DNA of 64,000 nt, taken from contig CAWEDP010000003.1 in the NCBI GenBank assembly GCA_963807925.1, positions 310,001 through 374,000 of the forward strand, in the 5' to 3' direction. Position numbers and translations under genes: made by a program. Source of the stretch: CAWEDP01 sp963807925 (GTDB lineage: Bacteria > Acidobacteriota > Vicinamibacteria > Vicinamibacterales > CAVVIG01). Below, in pieces: positions 1-8,886 of the stretch (positions are counted from its first letter, which is position 1; every line of letters begins with the position of its first letter). A model generated the notes under the pieces. It was given only the letters and a program-made list of their open reading frames with translations. It searched no databases and had not been told where the DNA came from.

Positions 1-936
1 GCGGTGGGCGGCGGCGTCGGCGCGCTGGCGGCGCTGTCACAGACTCAGCCCGCTCGCTCGGACGTGTTTCTGCACCTCTTTCCCACCTCCATCGTCGACG
101 CGATGGCGCGCGGCGACATCCTCCAGATTGTCGTGTTCTCCACCTTCTTCGGGATGGCCGTGGGGTCGCTCGGACCCAAGGCGCAGCCGCTCGTGGACGT
201 GCTCGACGCCGTGGCGCAGGTGATGTTCCGCGTGACGGCGTACGTCATGGTGTTCGCGCCGGTCGGCGTGTGTGCGGCGATTGCCGCCACGATCGGCGGC
301 AACGGTCTCGGGATTCTCGTCTCCCTGGGCCGGTTGATCGCCGTGATGTACCTCGGTCTGGCCGTCTTTGTCGCCCTCGTGATCGGCGGCGCTTCGTATC
401 TGATCCGCGTTCCGTTTTGGACCTTCGCAAGGGCCGTCCGCGAGCCGTTCCTCATCGCGTTCACGACGGCGAGCTCCGAGGCGGCGCTGCCCAAAGCCCT
501 CGATGTCATGGAGCGCTTCGGGGTGCCCCGGAGCATCGTCGGCTTCGTGCTGCCGGCCGGGTACAGCTTCAACCTCGACGGGACGACGCTCTATCTGTCG
601 GTCGCGAGCGTGTTTGTCGCACAACTGGCCGGCGTGCGCATGACGCTCGGACAGCAGGTGATGATGATGCTGACGCTGATGGTGACGAGCAAGGGCGTGG
701 CCGGTGTGCCGCGTGCCGCCCTGGTCGTGCTCACGGCCACGCTGACCTCGTTCGGCCTGCCGCTCGAAGGCGCGGCGATCCTGCTCGGCGTCGATCAGTT
801 CCTCGACATGGGGCGGACCGCGGTCAACGTGATGGGTAACTGCATCGCAGCCGCGGTGGTCGCGCGATGGGAAGGCGCGTTCGACGACCGGCGCATGGAG
901 GCGTTCGGGCGCGATCGGGCGTACCGGGCGGCCTGA
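1..936 (+). CDS. Dicarboxylate/amino acid:cation symporter (SDF family), 5' partial
   Basis: The 3' part of a sodium- or proton-coupled transporter of the GltP/DctA family, which imports C4-dicarboxylates or acidic amino acids across the inner membrane. The frame is open to the window edge, so the true start lies upstream; about 311 residues are visible of the usual 410-440. Diagnostic segments are present: the serine-rich re-entrant loop (TTASSEAALPK), the NMDGTT-like motif as FNLDGTT, and the C-terminal DMGRTAVNVMGN, which carries the conserved Asp, Arg and Asn of the substrate site. The stop overlaps the next start by one base (TGATG), so rfbD is probably co-transcribed. Family assignment is firm; the substrate is not determined by what is visible. 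Confidence 0.92.
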   Translation, partial: AVGGGVGALAALSQTQPARSDVFLHLFPTSIVDAMARGDILQIVVFSTFFGMAVGSLGPKAQPLVDVLDAVAQVMFRVTAYVMVFAPVGVCAAIAATIGGNGLGILVSLGRLIAVMYLGLAVFVALVIGGASYLIRVPFWTFARAVREPFLIAFTTASSEAALPKALDVMERFGVPRSIVGFVLPAGYSFNLDGTTLYLSVASVFVAQLAGVRMTLGQQVMMMLTLMVTSKGVAGVPRAALVVLTATLTSFGLPLEGAAILLGVDQFLDMGRTAVNVMGNCIAAAVVARWEGAFDDRRMEAFGRDRAYRAA

Positions 937-1799
937 TGCGGGTGGTGGTCGTCGGGGCGCGCGGCCAGCTGGGCGCGGCGGTCGTGCGGGAATTCGCAGC
1001 GGCCGCCGATGTGACGGCGCTGGCCCGCGAGGACCTCGACGTGACGCGCGATGCCGACGTCGCGACCGCCATGAGGCGCCTGCGTCCGCAGGCCATCGTC
1101 AACTGTGCGGCGTACAACCGCGTGGACCTGGCCGAGGATCGGCCCGTGGAGGCGCTCGAAGTCAACGCGCTCGCCGTGCGCGCGCTGGCTCGCGCCGCTG
1201 GAGATCATGACGCCGTCCTGGTGCACTACAGCACCGATTTCGTGTTCGACGGAACCTCGCCGAGACCGTACGTGGAAGCGGATCCGCCGAATCCACGCAG
1301 CACCTACGCCGTTTCGAAGCTCCTGGGCGAATGGTTCGCGGCGGATGCGCCGAAGTCCTTCATCCTGCGCGTCGAGAGTCTGTTCGGACGGGTGCCCGGC
1401 GGCCCCGCGAAGGGAAGCGTCGCGGGCATCGTGAAGGCGCTCCTCGCCGGCGAGGAGGCGCGCGTGTTCGAGGACCGCACGATCACGCCCACCTATATCG
1501 TGGACGGCGCCTGGGCGACCCGGCGCCTGATCGAGACGCGTGCGCCGTACGGCATCTACCACTGCGTGAACTCGGGGAGCGCGACGTGGCTGGAACTGGC
1601 CCGCGAGATCGCCCGTCAGCTTGGTGTCGCCGGCCGTCTGGTGCCGGTGCGGCTGAAAGACACGCCGCTCAGAGCCGAGCGTCCTCTGTACTGCGCGATG
1701 TCGAATGCCAGGCTGGCGTCCGCCGGCATTGCGATGCCGCCATGGCAGGATGCGATCGCCCGGCACGTTCAAAGCCTGGCCGAACACTCTCCGCGCTGA
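936..1799 (+). CDS. rfbD: dTDP-4-dehydrorhamnose reductase-like (RmlD/RfbD)
   Basis: NAD(P)-dependent short-chain reductase of 287 aa. In dTDP-L-rhamnose synthesis, RmlD reduces dTDP-4-keto-L-rhamnose. The N-terminal Rossmann motif GARGQLG, the YSTDFVFDG segment and the catalytic Tyr/Lys pair in TYAVSKLLGE are typical. The ATG at 936 overlaps the upstream stop; in-frame starts further up would lie inside the symporter gene. No rmlA, rmlB or rmlC lies next to it, so it may serve a pathway whose other genes are elsewhere, or reduce another nucleotide-deoxysugar. The nearby polysaccharide genes support a role in surface glycan precursor synthesis. Confidence 0.85.
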   Translation: MRVVVVGARGQLGAAVVREFAAAADVTALAREDLDVTRDADVATAMRRLRPQAIVNCAAYNRVDLAEDRPVEALEVNALAVRALARAAGDHDAVLVHYSTDFVFDGTSPRPYVEADPPNPRSTYAVSKLLGEWFAADAPKSFILRVESLFGRVPGGPAKGSVAGIVKALLAGEEARVFEDRTITPTYIVDGAWATRRLIETRAPYGIYHCVNSGSATWLELAREIARQLGVAGRLVPVRLKDTPLRAERPLYCAMSNARLASAGIAMPPWQDAIARHVQSLAEHSPR

Positions 1800-1843
1800 G
1801 GGGCGTCGCCCGCCGCCGTCTCGGATCCCGGACGACTTTCTGT

Positions 1844-1870
1844 TACGCTCGTTTCATGCCGCCCAACTGA
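1844..1870 (+). promoter_or_regulatory. Leaderless-type start followed at once by an in-frame stop, before the MFS gene
   Basis: TACGCT at 1844-1849 matches the TANNNT -10 pattern and is followed after exactly six bases by an ATG at 1856. That ATG is in the MFS reading frame but runs into TGA at 1868-1870 after four codons. This is the same -10/start spacing seen at many other genes in the window, so 1856 looks like the ancestral MFS start. Confidence 0.4.
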
Positions 1871-1912
1871 TCCCGATCGCACCGAAACCTGAGGCTCTAC
1901 CTGCCCTACCGC

Positions 1913-2950
1913 GTGGCGACCCTGGAGGCGGTGATGCACGGCCTCTATCTCCTGTGGTGGGTGAGGGAGCGCTCTGTCCCGACGGCCGCCGTGGCCGCGA
2001 TCCTCGCGGCGGGCGACCTCGCCGTGGCCCTCCTCGAAGTGCCGACCGGCTGGCTGGCCGATCGGTACAGCCATCGACTCAGCTTGATGGTGGGTTCGCT
2101 CGCCCAGATTGCCGGCATCGTGCTGTGCTGGCAGGGCCGCGGAATCGCGGGCCTGCTGTCCGCGAGCCTGCTCGTCGCCGTCGGCGACGCGTTCCGGTCC
2201 GGCGCCGACCAGGCGCTGTTGTATCGCTCCTGCGTCGCGCTTCGGCGCGAGGCCGATTTCCAGCTCATCGAAGCGACGACGCGAGCCGTTGAACTCGTGG
2301 CGCTGGTCGTCCTGCTGCTGGCCGGCGGTCTGGTCGTCGGGAGGTGGGGGTTCGACGCCGGATGGCTGCTCGAGACGCTCGTGTCGGTGGTTGGGCTCGG
2401 GATCGCCTGGGCGATGGCCGACCCGCCCGCGGCCCTTCACGATGTCGGGTCCCCCGACAGGTCGCGCGCGCCGCAGCGGGTGAGCCGTTCCCCGTCCGCG
2501 CCGGTTGCGATGTCGTTCGGACTGCTGACTGTCATCATCGTGCCGGCGTCGCTCGTGAACGGCATCGGGTCCGCCGCGGCGTTTCTGGCGCAGACGGGCG
2601 GCGGCGCGCCGTCGCAGATTACCGCCCTCGTCGCGGCGATTACGCTCATCGAAGCCTCCGGCGCCGCCCTGGCCGTGCGGGCGGGCGCGGGCGCCCGCAG
2701 CCAGGTCCTGCTGCTGGGCGTCGCGCTCGTGGTGACCTCAGCCGCGCTGGTGAGCCCGGCCGCATGCATGCCGGCGGTCGTCGTCCTGTCGCTGCTGCAG
2801 GGGATCGCGCATCCGCTCCGGGCGTCCGCGATTCAACGGGCCACGCCGGATCACGCCCGCGCACGCATGGCCTCGGTTGCCAGCGCGTGCGACAAGGCGC
2901 TGGTGACGGCCGCGCTCGTCGCCGCCGGCTTTCTGCCGCGGCGCCGCTAG
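1913..2950 (+). CDS. Major facilitator superfamily transporter, N-terminus uncertain
   Basis: A polytopic inner-membrane protein of at least 345 aa with about ten hydrophobic segments. The MFS loop 2-3 signature appears as GWLADRYSHRLSL, preceded by LLEVPTG. The central loop (about residues 180-200) is Arg/Ser/Pro-rich, as expected between the two six-helix halves. No GTG or ATG start gives a complete first helix: GTG 1913 begins within it, and the segment RLYLPYR just upstream, typical of MFS N-termini, is read from CTG 1889 or from ATG 1856 through an in-frame TGA. The gene is therefore slightly truncated, mis-sequenced, or begins at a non-standard codon. Substrate unknown. Confidence 0.75.
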   Translation: MATLEAVMHGLYLLWWVRERSVPTAAVAAILAAGDLAVALLEVPTGWLADRYSHRLSLMVGSLAQIAGIVLCWQGRGIAGLLSASLLVAVGDAFRSGADQALLYRSCVALRREADFQLIEATTRAVELVALVVLLLAGGLVVGRWGFDAGWLLETLVSVVGLGIAWAMADPPAALHDVGSPDRSRAPQRVSRSPSAPVAMSFGLLTVIIVPASLVNGIGSAAAFLAQTGGGAPSQITALVAAITLIEASGAALAVRAGAGARSQVLLLGVALVVTSAALVSPAACMPAVVVLSLLQGIAHPLRASAIQRATPDHARARMASVASACDKALVTAALVAAGFLPRRR

Positions 2951-3002
2951 TGGCCGTTCACAGCCTGGCGGGCCACCCGGGGGGCGTGCCGCCGGGCGGC
3001 CT

Positions 3003-4103
3003 TCATCGGTCCGCGTCGGCGACGATCTCGGTCACGAGATTCCCGATCGCCAGGCACGAGGTCAGCCCCGGTGATTCGATCCCGGCGGCGTGCACGATCG
3101 CCGGATTCTCGCGATCGCGACGAATCATGAAGTCGGCGAACGACTGGTGCGGCGGGTGCAGCTTGGGACGGATGCCGCTGCCCGCCAGGCGCAAGTCCGC
3201 CAGCGTCACGTCGGGCAGCAGCCGCTGCGCCGGCTCGAGAAATTCCGCGACCTCCAGCCGGTCGTTCTCGTAGTCGTCCTTCCGCGCCTGGTAGCGCACC
3301 GTCGGCCCGAACAGCACCGCGCCGGCGAGGTTCTTCGTGATGTGCGTGCCGAGCGAGTGCCCGTGCACGTGCGGCAGGGGATACACCAGCGCGTTGACGA
3401 GCGATCGGCGGCCGGGCGTCAGCTCGGCGTACTCGCCGCGGCACGGATGAATCGTGAACGACTCGCCGCCGAGCATCGCCGACACCGTGTCGGCGTGCAG
3501 CCCCGCCGCGTTCACGACCGTGCGCGCCAGGATCGTCTCGCGCTCCGTGCGGAGGGCGATGCCGTCGGCGGCGCGGTCCGCGCCCATCAGCCGCGTCCCC
3601 GGCAGAAACACGACGCCGCAGCCGTCGGCGCGGCGCAAAAGCGCCCTGACCAGCGCTTCCGCGTCGACGATGCCGGTCTCGGGCGACAGGACCGCCGCCA
3701 GCGCGCGGACGGCCGGTTCGCGGCGGGCGATGAAGGCCCGGTCCACCATCTCCAGCCGCTCGACGCCGTTGGCCGTGCCGCGCCGGTAGAGCGCTTCGAG
3801 CGCCGGCAGCTCGGTGTCGTCGTGCGCGACGATCAGCTTGCCGCAGCGCGCGTGCGGCACGCCGTAGGTCGCGCAGAACTCGTACAACAGGCGTCGCCCG
3901 TCGACGCACAGCCGCCCCTTGAGCGAGCCCGCCGGGTAGTAGATGCCGGCGTGAATCACGCCGCTGTTGTGGGTGCTCGTCTCGAGTCCCGGCCGCGGAT
4001 GCCGCTCGATGACGCACGTCGACAGCCCGCGCGCGGCAAGCGCAGCCGCGGACGCCAGCCCGCTCACGCCTGCGCCGATCACCGCGACGTCAATCCGCTC
4101 CAC
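3003..4103 (-). CDS. lhgO: FAD-dependent oxidoreductase, L-2-hydroxyglutarate oxidase-like (LhgO)
   Basis: A DAO-fold flavoenzyme of 366 aa that probably oxidises L-2-hydroxyglutarate to 2-oxoglutarate, passing electrons to the membrane quinone pool in the known family. The N-terminal dinucleotide fold is VIGAGVSGLASA, followed by NSGVIHAGIYY, a segment strongly conserved in LhgO/YgaF proteins. The C-terminus has GIRPKLH and GIESPGLTS, which complete the FAD site. It starts with GTG ten bases after the stop of the upstream methyltransferase, so both probably share a transcript. Other DAO-family roles such as glycerol-3-phosphate or amino-acid oxidation are less likely given the conserved N-terminal segment. 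Confidence 0.85.
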   Translation of the reverse strand: MERIDVAVIGAGVSGLASAAALAARGLSTCVIERHPRPGLETSTHNSGVIHAGIYYPAGSLKGRLCVDGRRLLYEFCATYGVPHARCGKLIVAHDDTELPALEALYRRGTANGVERLEMVDRAFIARREPAVRALAAVLSPETGIVDAEALVRALLRRADGCGVVFLPGTRLMGADRAADGIALRTERETILARTVVNAAGLHADTVSAMLGGESFTIHPCRGEYAELTPGRRSLVNALVYPLPHVHGHSLGTHITKNLAGAVLFGPTVRYQARKDDYENDRLEVAEFLEPAQRLLPDVTLADLRLAGSGIRPKLHPPHQSFADFMIRRDRENPAIVHAAGIESPGLTSCLAIGNLVTEIVADADR

Positions 4104-4113
4104 GGCGTTCGAG

Positions 4114-5220
4114 TCAGCCCCGGTACCCGACGGCGGCGTAGTCGAGGTACGTGAACAGGAGGTTGTTGAGGATCGCGGCGTTGGCGTTGACCACGTGCGC
4201 GGCGTCGACGAGCGCGCGCGCTGCGGACTCGGGGGATGCCAGGATCTCCGCGGCGACCGCGACCGGTTTCATCTTCATGTGGTCGGGCACCGGCGCGCTG
4301 TAGCGGATCGACACACGGTCGAAGCCGTTCGCCTGCAGGAGATACTGCAGCGTGTCCGGGTGCACGGGACGCACGTGCGTCGGGTCGCGGATGTAGCTGC
4401 TGAAGAACGCCAGCCAGCATGCCGGGTTGATCGTTTCGATCACGATGGGTGCGCCCGGCCGGAGCTTTCGACGCGCGGTCGAGAGCAGGCGAACGAGGTA
4501 GGGCGGCTCGAGGTGCTCCACGACCTGCGCGGCCATGAGGCCGCCGACCGACTCGTCGGCCATCGCCCCCAGAAAGGCGAGCGCGTCGCCGTGAGCCGCG
4601 TCGGCGCCCCGCGACCGGGCGATGGCGGCCATCTCGCTGTTCGCATCGACGCCGCGGGCGCCGATTCCGGCGGCTGCGAGCGAGGTCAGGAATTCGCCGC
4701 GGCCGCAGCCGAGATCCACGACGTCGCGCGCGCCCGCAAAGAGCGGAACGTAGTCCCGCAGCCGCTCGGCGATGCGGGCTTCCGATCCGCGGAACTCGTC
4801 TTCGAATCCGACGTAGACCGCCTCGTCGGCCGCGTCGGGGGTCGCCAGCGCCTTCGCACGATCTTCCGGTCCGGGCGGCGGTACGTCGCCCGGCGACATC
4901 GCCCGCCCGAGCGCGTCGACGATCCGCTGCAGAACGCCGATCTTGGTCCCGAGCTCGGCGACCGCCGCCTGCGTCGGCGCGAACAGGTCGAGCCGTTCCG
5001 TCAGGCGGGCGTGCAGCTCGCGATCCTTCGTGTCGACGAACGCGGTGATCTGCTGCAGGAAGACCATGAGGGCCGTCGCCAGCTCGGACAGATCGCCGCG
5101 GGTGAGCGGTTCCCGTTCGGCAGCGGCGACGATCGAGCGATCGAGCGCGGTCAGCGCGTCGTTGTAGCGGCGATCGGCATCGAGCCGCTTCCGCTCGACG
5201 TCGGACGGGCGGTCGGACAT
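4114..5220 (-). CDS. SAM-dependent methyltransferase with N-terminal coiled-coil module
   Basis: 368 aa in two parts. Residues 1-110 are helical and charged and contain ADRRYNDALTALDRSI and VFLQQITAFVDTKDR, motifs also found in the orphan protein at 13601-14254. Residues about 150-340 are a class I methyltransferase: the SAM-binding loop is VVDLGCGRGEF, followed by GVDAN, AQVVEHL and the ETINP strand. The fold and polysaccharide context suggest a sugar or chain-end methyltransferase; this is inference. The coiled coil may mediate oligomerisation, as it does in WbdD-type O-antigen chain terminators. Start at ATG 5220, where the -10-like TAACAT lies nine bases upstream with no Shine-Dalgarno. 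Confidence 0.8.
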   Translation of the reverse strand: MSDRPSDVERKRLDADRRYNDALTALDRSIVAAAEREPLTRGDLSELATALMVFLQQITAFVDTKDRELHARLTERLDLFAPTQAAVAELGTKIGVLQRIVDALGRAMSPGDVPPPGPEDRAKALATPDAADEAVYVGFEDEFRGSEARIAERLRDYVPLFAGARDVVDLGCGRGEFLTSLAAAGIGARGVDANSEMAAIARSRGADAAHGDALAFLGAMADESVGGLMAAQVVEHLEPPYLVRLLSTARRKLRPGAPIVIETINPACWLAFFSSYIRDPTHVRPVHPDTLQYLLQANGFDRVSIRYSAPVPDHMKMKPVAVAAEILASPESAARALVDAAHVVNANAAILNNLLFTYLDYAAVGYRG

Positions 5221-5229
5221 GCGCGTGTT

Positions 5230-5235
5230 ATGTTA
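5230..5235 (-). promoter_or_regulatory. -10 box (TAACAT), near-leaderless promoter of the coiled-coil methyltransferase
   Basis: On the minus strand TAACAT lies nine bases before ATG 5220. Transcription would start about two to three bases ahead of the start codon. No Shine-Dalgarno fits in that space. Confidence 0.4.
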
Positions 5236-5294
5236 TTCCGCACGCGTGGGATGCGCCACTCGCCGGCGGTTCGCCGCTGCTCGACCGTGACGTG

Positions 5295-6446
5295 ATGGCC
5301 GTGAAGGTGCCGCTCGTCGACCTTCAGCCACCCTATCGTCCGCTTCGCGACGAGATCCTCGCCGCGGTGAGCCGGGTGTGCGACTCGCAGCGGTTCGTCC
5401 TCGGCCCCGAAGTCGACAGCCTCGAACGCGAGCTCGAGGCGCTGCTCGGGTTCCGGCACGCGATCGCCGTGTCGTCCGGCACCGACGCGCTGCTGCTGGC
5501 GCTGCTGGCGCTCGGGATCGGGGCGGGCGACGAGGTCGTCACGACGCCGTACTCGTTTTTCGCCACCGCGGGCGTGATCGTGCGCCTCGGCGCGCGGCCC
5601 GTGTTCGTGGACGTCGAGCCGGACACCTTCAACATCGATCCCGGCCGGGTGGCCGGCGCCATCACGCCGAGGACCAGGGCGATTGTGCCTGTGCACCTGT
5701 TCGGCCTGAGCGCGGACCTCGCTCCGATTCTCGAAGTCGCCGGCCGCGCCGGGGTGCCCGTGGTCGAGGACGCGGCGCAGGCGATCGGCGCGCGGTACCG
5801 ATCGCGGGCCGTCGGCGGCATCGGAACGTTCGGCGCCTTTTCGTTCTTCCCGACGAAGAACCTGGGAGCGTTCGGCGAGGCCGGCCTGGTCACGACCGAG
5901 GACGATGGTCTTGCCGCGGCCGCGCGGCTGCTCCGGACGCACGGCATGGAGCCGAAGTACTATCACCATCTGGTCGGTGGGAACTTCAGGATGGATGCGC
6001 TGCAGGCGGCGGTGCTTCGCGTGAAGGCGCCGCACCTCGACGCCTGGACGCGCGCGCGGCGCGAGAACGCGGCGCGCTATCGCCGGCTGTTCCGCGAGGC
6101 CGATCTCGACCGGCGCGTCATCCTGCCGGCCGAGCGATCGGACCGGACGCATGTCTTCAACCAGTTCGTCGTGCGTGTCGGCGGCCGCGACGCGCTCCGG
6201 GCCCGGCTCGCCGAGCAGGGAATCGGAACCGAGATCTACTACCCGGTGCCGTTGCACCTGCAGCCGTGCTTCGCCAATCTCGGGTACGGCCGCGGCGCCT
6301 TTCCCGAAGCCGAGCGCGCGGCCGCCGACAGCCTGGCGCTTCCGATCTATCCCGGGCTGACCGTCGAGCAGCAGCAGGCGGTCGTCGCCGCGATTGGGGC
6401 GTTCGTGGAAGGAAAATCTCGCGTCGTGCGATCGGGGCAGGGATGA
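5295..6446 (+). CDS. DegT/DnrJ/EryC1/StrS sugar aminotransferase
   Basis: A PLP-dependent aminotransferase of 383 aa that puts an amino group on a keto nucleotide-sugar, normally with glutamate as donor. The Schiff-base lysine is in FFPTKNLGAFGEAG (about residue 188), with VEDAAQAIGA upstream and HVFNQFVVR and YYPVPLHLQ in the substrate region. Overall pattern resembles WbpE-type enzymes, which act on UDP-3-keto-glucuronates; WbpA-like dehydrogenase at 7483 fits that. Adjacency to gmd makes a GDP-4-keto-6-deoxymannose aminotransferase (perosamine synthase) the alternative. GTG 5292 immediately precedes ATG 5295, and either may start. Confidence 0.88.
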   Translation: MAVKVPLVDLQPPYRPLRDEILAAVSRVCDSQRFVLGPEVDSLERELEALLGFRHAIAVSSGTDALLLALLALGIGAGDEVVTTPYSFFATAGVIVRLGARPVFVDVEPDTFNIDPGRVAGAITPRTRAIVPVHLFGLSADLAPILEVAGRAGVPVVEDAAQAIGARYRSRAVGGIGTFGAFSFFPTKNLGAFGEAGLVTTEDDGLAAAARLLRTHGMEPKYYHHLVGGNFRMDALQAAVLRVKAPHLDAWTRARRENAARYRRLFREADLDRRVILPAERSDRTHVFNQFVVRVGGRDALRARLAEQGIGTEIYYPVPLHLQPCFANLGYGRGAFPEAERAAADSLALPIYPGLTVEQQQAVVAAIGAFVEGKSRVVRSGQG

Positions 6447-6470
6447 TAAAATGCCGGAGTTTCAACCACA

Positions 6471-7463
6471 ATGTCCAAACGCGCACTGATTACCGGGATC
6501 ACCGGCCAGGACGGGTCGTATCTTGCGGAGCTGCTCCTCGAGAAAGGATACGAGGTTGTCGGCGCCGCACGGCGGGCGAGCGCGCCGAATTTCTGGCGCA
6601 TCCATCATCTGCTCGATCGCATCACCCTTCGACCCGCGGATCTGCTCGACCAGTTGTCGATTATCCGCCTGATCGACGAGGTGCGGCCGCACGAGCTGTA
6701 CAACCTCGCGGCGATGTCGTTCGTTCCGGCGTCGTGGGACCAGCCGATGCTGACCGGCGAATTCAACGCCCAGGGCGTGACCCGCGTGCTCGAGGCGATT
6801 CGGCAGGTGGACCCTTCGATCCGGATGTACCAGGCATCGTCGAGCGAGATGTTCGGCAAGGTGCGGGAGGTGCCGCAGAACGAGCTGACGCCGTTCTACC
6901 CGCGCAGTCCCTACGGCGTGTCGAAGGCGTTCGCGCACTACATCACGGTGAACTACCGCGAGAGCTACGGATTGTTCGCGGTGTCCGGCATGCTCTTCAA
7001 TCACGAATCGCCGCGGCGCGGCCTCGAATTCGTCACCAGGAAGGTGACCGACGGCGTCGCCCGCATCAAGCTGGGCCTGAGCGACAGGCTGATGCTCGGC
7101 AACCTCGACGCCCACCGCGATTGGGGATTCGCCGGCGACTACGTGCGCGCGATGTGGCTGATGCTGCAGCAGGATCAGCCCGACGACTACGTGATCGCGA
7201 CCGGCGAGAGCCACGCGGTCCGCGACCTCGTGCGCGTCGCGTTCGATCATGCGGGGCTGCGGTGGCAGGATCACGTCAGGCTCGACGAACGGCTGATCCG
7301 TCCTGCGGAAGTGGAGCACCTCATCGGCGATAGCGGCAAGGCGCGGACGCAGCTTGGCTGGCATCCGACGATCGATTTCCCCGGACTGATCCAGATGATG
7401 GTGGATGCCGACCTCGAACGGGTGGCCGAGGAGCCGCACGCCGACCGCGCGCCGGTCGTATGA
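6471..7463 (+). CDS. gmd: GDP-mannose 4,6-dehydratase
   Basis: Converts GDP-D-mannose to GDP-4-keto-6-deoxymannose, precursor of fucose, rhamnose, colitose or perosamine. At 330 aa it has the GITGQDGSYLAELLLEKGY Rossmann start, the SSSEMFG loop with the active-site Ser/Glu, and the Tyr/Lys pair in YGVSKAFAHY. The MLFNHESPRRG segment is almost invariant in Gmd. It sits 24 bases after the aminotransferase gene; GGAG at 6456-6459 is a modest ribosome site. A TAAAAT box at 6447-6452 overlaps the upstream stop, so internal transcription is possible. No fucose synthase gene is adjacent. Confidence 0.93.
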   Translation: MSKRALITGITGQDGSYLAELLLEKGYEVVGAARRASAPNFWRIHHLLDRITLRPADLLDQLSIIRLIDEVRPHELYNLAAMSFVPASWDQPMLTGEFNAQGVTRVLEAIRQVDPSIRMYQASSSEMFGKVREVPQNELTPFYPRSPYGVSKAFAHYITVNYRESYGLFAVSGMLFNHESPRRGLEFVTRKVTDGVARIKLGLSDRLMLGNLDAHRDWGFAGDYVRAMWLMLQQDQPDDYVIATGESHAVRDLVRVAFDHAGLRWQDHVRLDERLIRPAEVEHLIGDSGKARTQLGWHPTIDFPGLIQMMVDADLERVAEEPHADRAPVV

Positions 7464-7482
7464 GCCGCAGGAGAGGCCTGCG

Positions 7483-8796
7483 ATGAACGCCGCCCCAGCC
7501 TCCGCCCTGCTGGATCGCATTGCGGGCCGTGAGGCGCGGATCGGCATCATCGGGCTCGGGTACGTCGGCCTGCCTCTCGCCGTCGAGTTCGCGCACGCCG
7601 GCTTCACGGTCACGGGGTTCGACGTCAACGCCACCAGGGTCGCCGAAATCGCGGCCGGGCGCAGCTACATTCCCGACGTGCCGGCCGCGCAGGTGTCCTC
7701 CGCCGTTTCCTCGGGACGACTGACGGCCACGAGCGACATGAGCCTGCTCGGGGGCATGGATGCCATCGACATCTGCGTCCCCACCCCGCTGCGCAAGACC
7801 AAGGATCCCGATCTGTCGTACGTGGTGCTCGCCGTCGAGGCGGTCGCCGCAACCCTCAAGCCCGGCCAGCTCGTCATCCTCGAGTCGACGACCTACCCCG
7901 GGACCACCGACGAAGTGGTACAGCCGACGCTCGAGGCCGGAGGCCTGAAGGCGGACCGGGACTTCTTTCTGGCGTTCTCTCCCGAGCGCGTCGACCCGGG
8001 GAACCAGCAGTTCACGACGAAGAACATTCCGAAAATCGTCGGCGGCACCGGGCCGGCCAGCACGGAGGCGGCTGCGGCGTTCTACGGGGCGGTCCTCGAG
8101 CGGGTCGTCCGCGTCAGCTCGACCCGCGTCGCGGAGATGGTGAAGCTGCTCGAAAACACCTTCCGCGCCGTCAACATCGGCCTCGTCAACGAGATCGCGT
8201 TGATGTCGCACAAGATGGACATCGACGTGTGGGAAGTGATTGACGCCGCCAGGACCAAGCCGTTCGGGTTCATGCCGTTCTATCCCGGCCCCGGTCTGGG
8301 CGGCCACTGCATCCCGATCGATCCGTTCTACCTGTCGTGGAAGGCGCGGCAGACCGGGTTCGAGTGCCGCTTCATCGAGCTGGCCGGTTACATCAACTCA
8401 TCCATGCCCGGGTACGTCGTCGAGCGCGTGGCGGACGCGCTGAACTCGGTCCGCAAGCCGATCAACGGATCGCGGATTCACCTGCTGGGTGTCGCGTACA
8501 AGCGGGACGTCAACGACGTGCGCGAGTCGCCGGCGCTCGACGTCCTCGAGCTGCTCGCCCGGCGCGGTGCGATTCTCAGTTACACGGATCCGTTCGTCCC
8601 GGAGCTCAAGCAGGACGGCGGCGTGATGCGATCCATCGAGATGCCGGCCGCGCTCGAACAGCGACCGGACTGCTACGTCGTCTGCACGGATCATTCCGTC
8701 TTCGACTACGGCACCGTGGTCGCCACAGGGGCGCTGGTCGTCGACACGCGCAACGCCCTGCGGGACCGCGCCGAGCCGTCGATTTTCCGGCTCTAG
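7483..8796 (+). CDS. wbpA: Nucleotide-sugar dehydrogenase, UDP-N-acetylglucosamine 6-dehydrogenase type (WbpA)
   Basis: An NAD-dependent four-electron dehydrogenase of 437 aa that oxidises C6 of a UDP-HexNAc to the uronic acid. Order: N-terminal NAD domain (IGLGYVGLPLAVEF), central dimer domain with KLLENTFRAVNIG and the catalytic Cys loop GPGLGGHCIPIDP, then the C-terminal UDP-binding domain (LGVAYKRDVNDVRESPA). ATG 7483 follows GGAGAGG at 7470-7476 and is preferred over upstream in-frame codons that lie inside gmd. The GGHCIP spelling of the Cys loop points to the WbpA/TviB branch rather than UDP-glucose dehydrogenase. It provides substrate for glycan assembly with the aminotransferase at 5295. 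Confidence 0.9.
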   Translation: MNAAPASALLDRIAGREARIGIIGLGYVGLPLAVEFAHAGFTVTGFDVNATRVAEIAAGRSYIPDVPAAQVSSAVSSGRLTATSDMSLLGGMDAIDICVPTPLRKTKDPDLSYVVLAVEAVAATLKPGQLVILESTTYPGTTDEVVQPTLEAGGLKADRDFFLAFSPERVDPGNQQFTTKNIPKIVGGTGPASTEAAAAFYGAVLERVVRVSSTRVAEMVKLLENTFRAVNIGLVNEIALMSHKMDIDVWEVIDAARTKPFGFMPFYPGPGLGGHCIPIDPFYLSWKARQTGFECRFIELAGYINSSMPGYVVERVADALNSVRKPINGSRIHLLGVAYKRDVNDVRESPALDVLELLARRGAILSYTDPFVPELKQDGGVMRSIEMPAALEQRPDCYVVCTDHSVFDYGTVVATGALVVDTRNALRDRAEPSIFRL

Positions 8797-8849
8797 GCCG
8801 CTCGACCGGGCCGCCGCCAGCAGGCTGTACCAGCAGGCCGCCGGCGGCT

Positions 8850-8855
8850 TACAAT
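8850..8855 (+). promoter_or_regulatory. -10 box (TACAAT) upstream of the WecA/CapD fusion gene
   Basis: TACAAT, part of CTTACAATG, lies 31 bases before ATG 8887 in the 90-base gap after wbpA. It would give a leader of about 25 bases. No convincing -35 is seen. The rest of the 8797-8886 gap shows nothing else. Confidence 0.35.
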
Positions 8856-8886
8856 GAGCCACGCTCGTCCGACCTGACTCCCCGCG

